64,000 bases of DNA from Ramazzottius varieornatus (lineage: Eukaryota; Tardigrada; Eutardigrada; Parachela; Ramazzottiidae). The notes under the pieces are model-generated. The model searched no databases and was not told the origin of the DNA. It saw only the letters and a program-made list of their open reading frames with translations. The DNA lies in the NCBI GenBank assembly GCA_001949185.1, contig BDGG01000001.1:3303324-3367323 (forward strand), written 5' to 3'. The position numbers and the translations under genes are program-made. Below are positions 1 through 12,225 of this stretch, piece by piece; within the stretch, counting starts at the first letter, position 1, and every line of letters begins with the position of its first letter.

Positions 1-3000
1 CCGCCATTCAATATCCTCAACATGTCCCTTCGCTAGCTCCACCTTCAAAGCGAAACACAAACCGTAGGATCACTGCAATGTACGAACGTAAGATCTGCTT
101 TCTTGAAGAAGCGCGGAATCATGAAATAGGAATGAACGAGCTAACTGAACTGCACTTTGATGTCGATTGATTCGACGGAAGTTGATTGCTGCGAGTTGAA
201 GAGTAATCCACCACACGACGTTACCAACTTGACATCACTGGATAACATATGACAGATACGCGTGTACTGTCCAATAGGGGAGCAGCATGTTGTGTGACCC
301 TCCTTCCACTGAATGGCATATTTTTCGCGGCTATATCCGTGTTCGTATGAAAGGTCTGCAGTTCATTGCGATAATCCATTCATCTTAAAATACTGCGTCA
401 GTCTAAAAACTTCGTCTTCCAGCAGTGTTCTTTTCCCCATAAAAAGATCACACCCGTGTGTCTCCAGATTTTTTCCTATCGTGCTGATATCCATAGCGGT
501 GAACTGGGCGACTTGGGACCTCGGTAATCTGAAATTTGACCGGCGGTCTCGATTATCGACGACGTCCTAAATTGTCCAGCTGTTGAACCCCAAGTTTCGG
601 GGAAGCATTACAATGAGGAAATCCTGATGTACCATTTTCTGATCATGGATTGCTGTCTGGACATTGTATGGACGATGGACAAACTTCGATGCCAATCGTG
701 TTGATTCAGGTAAGAATATTTCAGCGAGTCCAGCGGATGCGTGCGATGTTAGCCAACAGCCCGCACGTTCCAGCCATCTTATCAATGAATGAAAATCAAT
801 GAAATATCGTTCTGTCTAGCAGTCGATGTATCGTTCTTGTCGTGTACGCCGGGTCTTCGTGACGGATTATAATCTCCTCAGAATGTAGAGGCGTTTCCTT
901 ATTGTAAGCTTTCGTTAAATTGACATGACGCAAGAAAATTAATTGTCACGAAGAGTGCTTTCTGTATCTGGCAGACAGTTCCCACGGGCCACGCCCTGTT
1001 AAACCCTGGGTCTTCCAGTAAGTCCCGGTAATCCGGTTAATTTATCAGTTCAGTTTAAACTGATTTCGTTTAAGCAGGAATGTTGGTAGACTCTTTTAAG
1101 GGATTTGCAAATATCGAAAAAAATTCGGTGGGGCACGTTATCCTCTGTGATTTAGAAGAAATAGTACATTAGGGGAAAATGTCATTAGGACTCTAGGTAG
1201 GGCACCCGAAAATTCATTGACCTGCAACACGAGCGCGCACCGTAGAAAGCCATTGACGGCAACACGCAAGCCGTTACCTGGATTTTTTGCGTATGAAGAA
1301 AACCGGTTCGATGGTCAATATTTTTGATCGCGATGCAGAAATGCACGAAGCGAGGAAGTTTGCTCTTGGTGGAAAGTTGAGTAGATCGGTGAGTGAAGTT
1401 GGTTCGGCATGAACAACGATGCGGGCTAGTTTTAATGGTCTGTTTGCGTGACGCTCGTTTGGCTGCTGCTTCCCTGCGAGCTCTGACGAAAGTCGAAACT
1501 GATGTCGGGCAAATCGCCGGATCAGCGAATGCTTCCGTCAGCTATGCACTGCCATAAATATAATACCCGGCCCTAAATTTGCCAGGAAGAATTCTCCTGC
1601 AAAGCATGACACCACGTCACGGAGGGCAAATTTAATAAGGCTAACGGTCTGGGCTTTCGACGGCGACGTCAGGCGGTTATTTTTACGACTCTGAATTTAC
1701 AACGACAGCTTATTGTGAAAGCAACCGGCTCACTAATCATAATTTCTAACCGCACCTTTCACGCTGACTAATTCGCGGTGATATTTGTTTATTTTGCGTC
1801 CATTGTGACTTTGTGAACACCATTGACAGACGGTGAATATATTATTGAGCCCAATGCATGCAGGCACTAAATGAAAATCTCGACATTCCAAACGCTGCCC
1901 GGGCAGTTGGAGTTAACCTCCTGAAAAGAGATGGCCGAATGGTCAAACTCGAGTACAAACACCCACTAATATTCAGTCACTCTATTATGACGACTAAATA
2001 TTCACCAAGGCTTGGAAAGGTGTGTTCTGCATATATCCTCCTTTACGAAGGTGGTCTGAAGTGCTTGTGTGCCTTGTATGATCACAAGGATCGCATTACT
2101 CTTTGAATTCATGGGTAAACACCACTTCGTACCATCGACATGCGGAAAATCTGGATTTTAAACTTTCAAAAAAATACTATTAAATTTGGAGTCGGCTAAA
2201 TAACTGTCGTAAATTCCAAAGTGATCCTGATAGGCTCTTCGGAATTTCTTTGGAGTAGGACAATTTCACGGATCGGCTTTCAAGCCAGAGGCCATGCATA
2301 CGTGCGACAGCTTCTCTCGAGACTCGTAATTGCATGTCTCAAAATTGGTCTCCGGTATGCCCTCGATATTAAAAATAACTCGGAATCTCAACACGCAAAC
2401 TCACTGCACCAGATGTGAATATGATGAGTTTTGAACCCACGGAACGCCGCTCAGATACGTTAAAGAATCCTACTGTAAGACCAGGTCCCGACTAAATTTG
2501 GGGTCGTCGCAAATGATCGAATGCAGTCGAGCCTGTTGCTTGTGCCAATGTGCTGTCGAGAAACACTAGCGGATGAGGTTTTTACCAAACAACGTACTGT
2601 TCGTCTCATCGTATGTTAAGAGTGAGCGTAGATTCTGTCTGGTGAGATTTAACGATTGATGGAACGGCGACCCTGACGTGAAAATATGCAGGCAAACTTC
2701 AGCATATATACGCAGTGTATATGCGAGATCTCACACAGACTGGTACTTTCCAAATACGGGCCGTTGCCCGCCGGAAAATGGATTTTCATGTTCGGGTTAC
2801 ATCACTAAACCTCAGAAAATAAACAATCGCCGTCTTAGTACGGAGCGAAATTATGACTCCAAAGCGGAATCTTTTTAATGCCCTATTTTAGCGATTTCAC
2901 GACATCCCTTTTGCATCACCAAGTACAACGGAAAGTACCGCGTGGAGTATTAGCCGGTACATGACACATCCGTGTCAAGGTAGAGCAGCTTTGGCTGGAA

Positions 3001-3794
3001 AAATCAATAATGATTCCACTTGAACGGCACAATGAAAACATTTTACGGCGTGACACACTGGAGCCGTGCCGTACCGATGGTGGGATTTCACGTCATTGAA
3101 TTTTATTGAGCGGTGTTTAAGAGTACTTGTCGGTCATGTACCTACGAGTCTTCTCAGTTTTTCTCGTACAAAACCGGGCAGCCAGCTCCTTTCTAAGTAA
3201 ATTTAGTTTGGCAGTCCAGTTGGAAACAGGTGTTATTGTCGAGTTTAAGTTGTCACGCATCCGTGGTGAGAGTTAGAGCGTAGTCTAGCTCGAAGGTAAG
3301 ACTATACACCCGTACAGCTGTGGCGGGAACCGGTGGAAGAATCTTCTTCACCTGTGGCGAAAATCAAGCTGGTCTTCTCTAGACGTACGTTCGGTTGGAC
3401 CGATCGTGACCAGTAAATTATGTGGTCACGGTCATGTCTGCTCTCGATCCCGTTCGTTCCTGACCGAAACTTCTAGCTGTCGCAATACGTCGGGTTATTC
3501 CTCCATAACAGTCATCGTCGCGGTGAGCTCATTATGGCGTCTTCTGTTCGTCGCTGCTTTGAGTTCATACCGCGCTGGTTTTTTGTCTCTCTGTAAAAAA
3601 CATTGTCTGGTTATGAAGTTTTATGACTGAGCGAACGCGATCGTGTTTGAGCTCCCTATACTAACGCTGAGTTCCGTATTGTCAATGTAAACTTACCGGT
3701 AGGATTATTTATGCTTTTTGATGGACGAGGCAAAACGTTTGTTGATTCTCGTATTAGCCGACATTCACATCAGTGTTTATTTTCTCTTTCAGAG
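1..3794. other. No supported gene; upstream region of the Spitz-like ligand
   Basis: I see no convincing coding region. The open frames are short, lack splice-phase partners and show no recognisable protein. The right-hand part is probably promoter and 5' UTR of the ligand gene: a possible donor (GAAG|gtaaga) lies near 3295, and the acceptor ttctctttcag near 3784-3794 opens the exon that carries the start codon. Confidence 0.5.
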
Positions 3795-3872
3795 TGATCG
3801 ACTCATTTGAATCAAAGGACGCTCCACCTAAAAAAGCCTAGGACTATCTCGCCTTTTATTTCCCTTCACACA

Positions 3873-6800
3873 ATGGATTTAATGAAGCTCCTCAGAAGAC
3901 GCGATTGTCACCTACAATTTCGTTACCTGTTCCTGCTGTGGATAACGTCCTACATACGACTTTCAGGTGAGAAATCATACATTCCAATACTCTCGATTTC
4001 AACTTCAAATTCGCCGCGGCGGCCAAACTTTTCTTCGTTAATTCGGCCATGAAATTTCAAGAGCTTTCATGTTCTCGCTACAACCTGGCCCTTTCTTTAT
4101 CTTTGGTCCTCAAAGTTTTAAACTCAGGGGAGAACAGGGAGGCGAGGAAGCGACAGATTTTTCGCGTCTCAGATGACCACTTGGGAGTTGTAAGGCCGTG
4201 TTTGAAAGCGTGAAAAGGGAAAATGGATCTTGTTCGATAGTGTTGTTCCTTGTCGGTGACCAGGCACTTATCATGGCCCTTTTCGAGAGCCGAAAAGAAG
4301 GAGGAATATGATCTCTAGAGATAACGCCAACACCATTGACGAGAGAATGACCACTAGAAACTACGAGTCAGCTTTGAATGAGAATACAAAATGGCGTCGC
4401 GCCGCCTTCGGCGTTCCGTTTCAAACCCTCATTGAGGTATCACCTGCGAAAATTTTAAACTTGACCGAAAATCTTTTATCGACTATATATTTTAGAATAT
4501 TTGAATATTTGAAGTTCACTGGGGAAAAAAATCGTTCTAATGTTTTTGATGAGCAACAGAATATAGTGTGATCCGCCTTATCTGGTTGAATGTAGGGTTG
4601 AGAAGAGTAGTTGTTATTCTGTCCATGGAGATAAGTGCCTTAATTTGATACACGTGCGCGGGATGATATGGAAAGTCCTCCAAGCGAAACCTGGCGGTGG
4701 GCTTCTTTGTCTGGACTACAGTGCAAAAAGTTGGGTCGAGCGAGATAATTAGCGAACAGTACGAGTAGTCATTAGAGCCATCCGTCCAATAGCGGAGCAA
4801 TCTGACATGCCAACTGTCATTAGGGGAGGGGAATATTACAAGATGTTTATCCTCGAGATTGAGATTATAGTTTGTCTAGCTCATTCTACGCTTGACACCG
4901 GATTGGCTGTCAGGATCATTTCTGATCGCCTCAAATCGGTCCATGACACTGGCGGGACTAACTATCAGGCGTGTTCCTTCATGGAGGAGATTTTCTTTGA
5001 AGGCTATGATGTCATTCGGGAAAGGTAGACCGATTTCTGAGCCGGCTTCTCGTGTACTAGCTTCCTTGTTGGCGGAAAGACGTCTTCAACCTTATATCGT
5101 AAGGAGGGTTGGGCTTTCTGTTTGTGAGTCTAGTTTCTGTTAGGGCGAAACGTGAAAGTGAGAACAATGATACGATGGAATGGATATATCGATCGACGAT
5201 CGTTGCATGTGTGGAATATTATATTGACTGCATGATGGCCGGTCAGCCACCAACTGTGCTTCGTTGATCGGGCGCACTTCGCTGCTTGCTGCCACTGGTC
5301 ACTGGCCACTTTCCCAAGTATCCATTGATTGGAGAGCAGCTAAAGGGTCACAGCCAGAGGGAGAGAAACTGGAAGCTCTGAAACGGACACTTTAGTCCAA
5401 CATTGATAATGATATAATCACTCGTTATGAATATTTCAGCAGTTCAACCGTAATTGCGATTGGGCCTGTGATAAGCAAATATTGCTGTTCAATCATTGGG
5501 GACTGACAGTTATTGTCTGACGCGCTTGTAAACAAGGCACTGCGCAGCGTTAAGCGTGCCCTGAGACCCATTTGCCGAATGACCAGATGCTCGGCTTTTG
5601 CCCGACACTTTTCCATCATCGGACATGTCTTCTTCCGCTGGCTCACACAGAGCAAAATTCTGCCGAAATTCAACGAAATACTATTGTGAAAAGTTTTGTT
5701 GAAATTTTAACTGACGCGTGAACGAAGCGTCTTGAAATAATATATTAAATAAATTATTTTTCTGGGCGACCATAATTACAAGAAATTCCGGTTGTCGGTC
5801 GATTGTTTCCGAACAGAATATTTTGTGTGGTCGGATTATCGCTTAATTCTACGACAAAAAGGCGGCTCAATCTGCTAGCATTTACGGCCTGCAAATCTTG
5901 ATGAGTAGCTTCGACTAGTTTGCAATACAATGAAGACAAAGGGGCAAATGTTAATGAAACTTTACAGGAGGTCCCCGATTGTGGCTACTGTCTCTATCTG
6001 TATCTGAGGTGGCGGGTCTCGAAGAGAAGGGAACAGAAAGCAGTGCGCGGAATATTAATCTCTTTCCTTTAACAGTTGCCGATGTCTGTCTCAACAACAG
6101 ATGGTGCACAGTGGGGCAAGTGTCGATTGATTTGTCAGTGACATGCAGGAGGCAGCTTGTTCTTCTTCCTTGTTCTTCTTCCTTGCTCCTTAATGAAGAC
6201 TGAGCTTCCCTAATGCACTATTACGTCGCCCTTGCACCTCCCTTCTCCCCTGCACTCAAAGGGTAGCAGTGGAAGACAGTAACAGCCGCCGCATATTTTC
6301 GGCTTTTTGTGTTTTTGATGAAGACAATCTGCCGTTCTTGACTGCTGATGTGTGGTCATTGTCCAGTTGTTCATGACAGCCGGTGGCTCCGATGTAACAT
6401 TATGCCGCCACTGTCCTCTTACGCACCTCCTTCCGGGATATGAGCTTTGTAATGAATATGTTTTTCTCCTCTTGGCAGACTCATGCAGCATCCGGCAACG
6501 GGGTGCTCCCAAAGGCTCGCGCTCGCCACCACTCGCCACGCTGCCTGATTCACAGCAGCAGACGGGCAACCAGACCAGCCAACAATTTGATTGTCCAGCC
6601 ACATATCAGAGATGGTATTGCCTCAATGGCGCAACGTGCTTCACCGTCAAAATCGGTGACACCATCCTCTATAGCTGCAGGTACCCTATTCCAAAAGATT
6701 CAATTTATGGGAACAGCTCACTTACTTGTCCCAGGTATCTGATTCGTTCTAATTTCCAGATGCGCGTTGGGTTATATGGGACAACGATGCGAGTACAAGG

Positions 6801-7523
6801 ACCTCGATCAAGACTACTGTAAGTGATATTGTCATACGTGAACTTCGAATGTTCGAACACCCATAGCTAACTTCTCGGTGTCTTTTCGCAGTGCCTGTGA
6901 GAAACCGTCACATGGTTCGCCAGGCGACCATTGCCGGTGTCACGACAGCAGTGGTCCTGGTTGTCATAATTGTGATAATAGCAGTGACGATTTATATCAG
7001 GTAAGAGCCCGTCCCTCGTTTAGAAGTTTGGAAACACAGACGTGCATGGTCACCAGCTTCATTTTTCACCCGTAGACGGCGCCGGGAAGCCAAACAAGCG
7101 GGAGAGACCACGCTCAGTCAAGAACAGCTCCAACGGATCCCCTTTGGACGAGCCTTATCCCGCACTGACCAGTACAAGACGGGGCAAGTCAGCCGCCAGT
7201 TTAGCGGCTCGACCGGCGGATCTGCCAGCCGGGTTCTCTTCTCTAATCCATCCAACCAAAGTGGGTCTTCGCAAGGACCCGTCCGGATACCGGAACGTCA
7301 AGCTCTCTTGAGTCCAGCGCCGGATCGCTTCGGAAAAGCCCCCAGAGCTGCGGTCTCAGAAATGAACCTCTCAGATGGCGACACTAACGACTCTGACGAT
7401 GTTCGGATAGTCGTTCATGACACAACTCGATACGTTGCCCATGAATCTCCCCATCCCTACTCGGCTTCCGAGTCGTCGATAGCTCCTTCGGCAGGCGCCA
7501 AACGAATTTCTAATGTCACATGA
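3873..7523 (+). CDS. Spitz/TGF-alpha-like transmembrane EGFR ligand precursor
   Basis: Membrane-anchored EGF-family growth factor, the kind released by rhomboid proteolysis to activate the EGF receptor. Exons 3873-3966, 6479-6680, 6760-6818, 6892-7000 and 7076-7523 join in phase to give about 303 residues. Exon 1 encodes MDLMKLLRRRD followed by a hydrophobic stretch (FRYLFLLWITSYI), a good signal peptide. One EGF domain follows, with six cysteines starting at FDCPATYQRWYCLNGATC and ending at GYMGQRCEYKDLD; this ending is characteristic of Spitz/Keren-type ligands. A transmembrane helix (VTTAVVLVVIIVIIAVTIY) and a basic stop-transfer (RRRREAK) come next, then a cytoplasmic tail of about 145 residues. 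Exons 2-5 are secure. Exon 1 is inferred from phase and signal-peptide fit across a 2.5-kb intron, so an alternative first exon is possible. Confidence 0.8.
3967..6478 (+). other. Long first intron of the Spitz-like gene
   Basis: This 2.5-kb intron is the longest proposed in the window. I found no credible coding exon inside it. Short open frames on both strands lack matching splice phases or similarity. Its size could reflect regulatory content, but no specific element was identified. Confidence 0.45.
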
Positions 7524-7884
7524 TAGCCTTTTCTTTTCCTGTTACTGTGTACCAAAACTGTTTGCTAATAACTTCCTCCGTTTTTTTAGACAGAAAACCT
7601 ACCTTGTTTTTTTACCTACCAGTGGTTCTACCCTAACCTCTCTCGTCCAAATGTTCCCTGCTGACTTTCCAAGTGCATTTAAATTTTACAGAGCCTTCTT
7701 TTTAACTACCTTTTTTACCTTTTGTTTTATCCATGATGACTTGTTATACATTTGGAAATAATCTCAGATAAACGGATAAAAGCCGAAATGAAAAAGGATA
7801 CCATAAATGCGGCTCTGCAACTTTCTCCGTACACACCTTCTGAACTCTCAAATACACATATGTTACATGCTGATGGTTGTCATG

Positions 7885-9421
7885 TCATGTTCGGGATGCA
7901 GCTTCGACCCGCAAACTGCCCATTGTGGTACAGGTCGCTGTAATTCACGCCAACTTGCTTCAAAATCTCGTCCTCGATGGCCATGATGGTCAGTGAATCC
8001 TTGTGCGACATATTAGGGCTCTCCAGCAATCCTTGCTGAATGCATCAGCGAACCTCGCGAGCTTGGTAAACCATGCCCGCACCGTTGTCCAGGAGCTGTC
8101 TGAAGTTGATGCTCCTGGGAAGAGGGTGGTTCTCCTTGGTGGTGTTCTCGGTACCCTTGCCTTTCTCGATAATCTCGAACTCTTCAGGTCTGTATAGACC
8201 AGTAAAAATCACATTCGAACGCGCCATTTTGATAATGGATGGATGGTTTCGAAACTGGAAGAACTTACCGGTTAAAAGACTCTGAAATCCTGGATGTGGC
8301 GTTCGATCCATAGATGTAGGCATCGGTTGGGATGTAGTTGGACACTGAGGACACCCCTGGACTAGCAATGCGGCCGTCTTTCCATTGCAAGATGACGGCG
8401 GTTGTGGTATCGACAGCTGCAAATCAAGACGGGAGATTGTATAACGTGGCACGATATTTCGCCGTAAGATGTTTCGAGGTCAGGCTCCTACTTTCGTTAT
8501 TTCGGTTGGGACACAGCGTGGATCTTGTCAGGCATGTCGTTTCCGAGGACCTGGAGAGCGAATTGCAGGGTATATCCACCGATATCCTTCAGGGACCCTC
8601 CACCAAGTTCCTTCCGCATGTGGCGTTGTGACTTGATCGAATTCTGGCCCATGTAAGCAGTCACCATCTGGATCTCACCTAGCCTGCCGGACTTGAGAAT
8701 GTCGCGCATACGGTCGTAGACCGGGAAGAAACGGCTGAGAACCGCCTATCAAGTTCCACGGTTGTCAGTGGTGGCACTTGACACAGCCTGTTCAGATATA
8801 GGCCGGAAAGGGAAAACTTACCTCTTAGTAGAAGAGTTTCTTCTGTTCAGCAATCTGGAATATCTCGGCAGCGTGCTCCTAATTGAGGGCGACGGGAATC
8901 TCGCACAGGACGTGCTTGTTGTTGGCCAGCAGGAGCTTGGAGATCTCGTAGTGAGTTGGACTGATGATTCCGAAGTAAACAATATCTGTCAACGAAACAC
9001 CGGGAAGGATAAAATTCGTTAACTGCACTTCAGCTGCGGAAGAAGCAAATACCTACCAACATCCGGGTCCTGAGCGAGTGCCTCGTGTGAGCTGTAAGAC
9101 TTGGGCGCACCGAATCGCGTTGCATATTCATTAGCTGCACTGGCATTTCGCGAGGCGAATGCCATGGCCTATGGGAACAATGGTAAAACCGGCAAAAGCG
9201 TGCTGTCGAGAGCGAAAGCTGACGAAGGGTTCTCGAAGTTCGGAACTTACCACATGTTCGGGACAAAAACTGGCTACAGTAGCGGACCAGTCATTTGTGA
9301 TCCTCCCGCAGCCGATTAATCCCCATCTTAGAGGCGTTGTATTGTGGGACCCGGAAAGTTTCGCAGTGCATGTTATTCCTGCAACGGCAATAAGGATGAG
9401 CAAGATGCCGGAAGTCGCCAT
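7885..9421 (-). pseudogene. Trans-1,2-dihydrobenzene-1,2-diol dehydrogenase-like pseudogene
   Basis: Gfo/Idh/MocA-family oxidoreductase related to dimeric dihydrodiol dehydrogenase. The first exon (9251-9421) has a signal-like N-terminus and the NAD(P)-binding motif LRWGLIGCGRITNDW. The second (9057-9168) continues in phase. Later segments keep family hallmarks (CEIPVALN, SRFFPVYDRMRDILKSGRLG, GGGSLKDIGGYTLQFALQVL, VDTTTAVILQWKDGRIAS, GLLESPNMSHKD). In the homologous frame there are four stops: TAG after CEIPVALN, TAA after AEQKKLFY, TAA after HAVSQPK, and TGA after YQAREVR. The splice phase between the fourth and fifth exons also fails to match, and the conserved Trp of the AVWSRFFP motif is Leu. 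All three stop types appear, while neighbouring genes use the standard code. Decay is the best explanation; two independent assembly errors are less likely. The homologous frame runs to a terminal TGA at 7885. Confidence 0.85.
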
Positions 9422-9821
9422 CTTAGACGAAGCTATCGAATAACCTCTGCGGGAAGAAAGACAGCTGATTTATACCAGACTGCCACAAAGTGTTAACCCA
9501 GAAGAATCTTTATTTGCTGGTTTTGGCCTTCTTCCAGGTATTGTTTTTGCGTTCTGTCTAGTGTCAAGATCCTCGTGTCTTTCAGGCAGATGTCTTCACG
9601 CTGTAAGCAAGGCACTTGCGCTTTTTATGAACAATCCAGAACCGGTTGGAGCTCCCAATGTCACTTTTGTACTACAGTACTTTCAGCACTCTAGTCTGCC
9701 AGAAACCTGTATTCAGACAGGTGTTATACGGCAGTACTCGACAATGTAACAATGGTCGGTATGTCTTCGAAATCCCCAAAAAGTACAAACGAATATTCAA
9801 AGGAACATAATATCCAGGTTG

Positions 9822-11601
9822 TCAGTTGCCCACTGGCTGCACAGCGTTAACGATAGGTGGTTCCAAGTGCTTTCTCTGCATCTGTAAAATGAACTCGGGT
9901 GGAGGTCCGTCAGCCGAGGTAAGGACGCTGTTCTGGAGCCGTGATGGAGCGCTTTCCCGTCTTTTGGAGGCGCGAGGTCCACGCAGAAAGTTGCGAAAGA
10001 TGGACAAGTCCGAACCGTTATCGGACTCTTCGCTAGCCGAGCTTCGTCTCCGTCTTCCATTGGCCATGACGTTATCGGCTGAAGTCCGACGGCTGTTGGA
10101 GCGTGATATGGCGCTGGTTGGGAGGTAGTCCATCAGATGACTGGAAATACTCCATCGACGAGGAAGACCGGCAGGAGGTGGCGGCTGAGCTCTCGACTGC
10201 GAGGATCGACATAAGAGGAAGACATTGTTGCGTATCGACCGGTTGAAGAACCCGTAGACCAGGGGGTATACTGCGGAACTGGCAAAAATGAGGCACATGG
10301 AAAGCCGATAGAACCATTCCGGCTGCCTGAAACAAAAGAATGGAACGGTTCACGCAATACGGAACTTTCGGGGAAGAAATAATGAAAATGGAGCGTGGTG
10401 ATGGTTTCAGACTGGGAGTTAGTTACCTTCGTCCGAATACTTCAAAGGGCTCCAGCAGAACCGATACGGTATAGGTCCCCACCGTAAGAAGGAACGACCC
10501 CATAATGATACAGACGGTTCGCACGGCTTTCAGAGACTTGTTGTAGACTACGGTCGTCGCGATGGAAGTTTTACGGGAACCTGGCGCGTGGGTGGACGAG
10601 TCGGTGCTGGACATGGACTCTCTGCTGTTGGACCGGCTAAGACGGCCAAGTCCCATGAAGTGGACCATTCCTAACATCAGACAAGAGTTATTTCGATCAC
10701 ATATGAGTCACTGTGGGAAAATTATGAATATTGAGCGGAAGTCACCTAAATGTTTACTGTCAGTAACCGAGGTCTCCGCCGTACCGATCTGCGAACTCAG
10801 CTCTGTTGGTGGATCCACTTTCCCAAGGTAGACCTTGAGCTTCTTGGACCAGGCCAGAGTGAATATCTTACCCCAGCAGAAGCACATGGTCCCGAAAGGT
10901 AGCAGAAAATATAGCAGATCAAACGCAAAGAATTTCCAAGTGTGCCTTCTCACCGCATAAAAATGCCGGTTCTCGTCATACTCCACCTCGCACAAGACAG
11001 TGACGGGTAACGCTATGAGCACCACGGTGGATACGAACAACCAAAACGGCAGCTGCTTAATCTTTTTCTTGGGAAGCATTCTTGGATAAGACGAGCGAAC
11101 GATGGCGCAATAACGATCGAAGCTGATGACAGCCACCAGCAACCAAGTAGTCTTTGTGAGGACTTCGAAAGTGATGGTGATCATGTAGTAGAACTTGTAC
11201 CATGCTGTGGAGATGGGGCTGTATGTCATGGCCAGGAAGCATATGTTCCATGGGAGGACCAATACGGTAAGAAGAATGTTGATTGACGTGACGTTGAGAA
11301 GGAGCTTGGAACCTGGTGAGTCTTTGTCGTTCTTCCGTCCTCGACGTATGGCAAAGAAAAGTACACCGTTGGCCACGAGAGAAACGATGCAGATGAAGGC
11401 AAGGACCGTCATTTCGGCAATGTCGCCGTGGGAAAGGTCTGGGACCCCAATGGTGGAATTTGTGATGAAGGAGCTGTTGCAGAGGAGGGTTGAGTTAGCA
11501 GTCGAGCTCGAGCCATTCCTGCAATTGATGGAAGCTCTGTTGCTGCTGGCTGGAAAATATGAAAGATTAGCCATCTGGAACCACAGCGGAAAGTGAATCA
11601 T
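9822..11601 (-). CDS. Rhodopsin-class (class A) GPCR, orphan
   Basis: Seven-transmembrane receptor in three exons (11601-10746, 10670-10427, 10326-9822; phases agree), about 534 residues. The N-terminus has several N-glycosylation sequons. TM1 carries SLVANGVLFFAI, TM2 LLLNVTSINILLTVLVLPW, TM3 ends in VISFDRYCAIV, TM5 is YFLLPFGTMCFCWG. The third intracellular loop is long and Ser/Arg-rich, and TM6 and TM7 lie in exons 2 and 3. The DRY motif is intact, but other class A switches are altered: the TM2 Asp is Asn, there is no CWxP in TM6 (LLTVGTY instead), and TM7 has YPLVY instead of NPxxY. The C-tail is about 130 residues, Ser/Arg-rich. I cannot assign a ligand. Start could be the Met at 11601 or the downstream MANLSYF. 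Confidence 0.9.
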
Positions 11602-12225
11602 CCAACGGGAAGCCCAGTGATGGCTATGACCAGTTTTACAGGAACGTCGTCCTTTACAGAAACTGTCAATATTTCCTTAAATGAAAACTCCTGTCTTTCC
11701 CATGTTATATTGGGTATGGCCTAAGAAAGGACACTGGCCGCGTGGTTGAGGCAGTTGCTTTGTCCACTTGTACCTCGTGCCCTTGTCAGCCTGCTAGTGC
11801 TCTCTCCTATCTGCTATGCGGAAAAGACACGATGCTGAAAAGCCGAAACTTGGCCCCGACACTGAGCCAGACTTCTCCGCATGATGCACTATTACCTTCA
11901 GGGCGTGGTATCAGAGCGGTTTCCGTCCTTGCTAATAAAGTTCAAAATAAAGTGTTTCCTCCATCCGAAAACTTTATCGACCATCACGCAGCAAGACACC
12001 CATTTTCACAACACCTAGCAAAATCCACAAGTGAGCCAAATACTCTTTCACACCTTTCAGAACAACGATGCTGGTTAGTAAAGAGACTAAAGCCTAACTT
12101 CGTTTTCGACTGTCAATGAGCTACTTGTTAGAAAAATAAGTTACCGGAGTAAACGCCCAAATTGTGCCTGGCAGAAAATAAATAGACTTACTTTGAATAA
12201 AAACATCTTCTTCGACAATAAACCG

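Noticed and set aside
6210-6602. 130-residue minus-strand frame opposite the EGF-ligand gene
   Set aside because: Overlaps the Spitz-like exon in antisense; no similarity or splice partners.
11195-11596. 133-residue plus-strand frame
   Set aside because: Antisense shadow of the GPCR exon 1, which has clear transmembrane segments.
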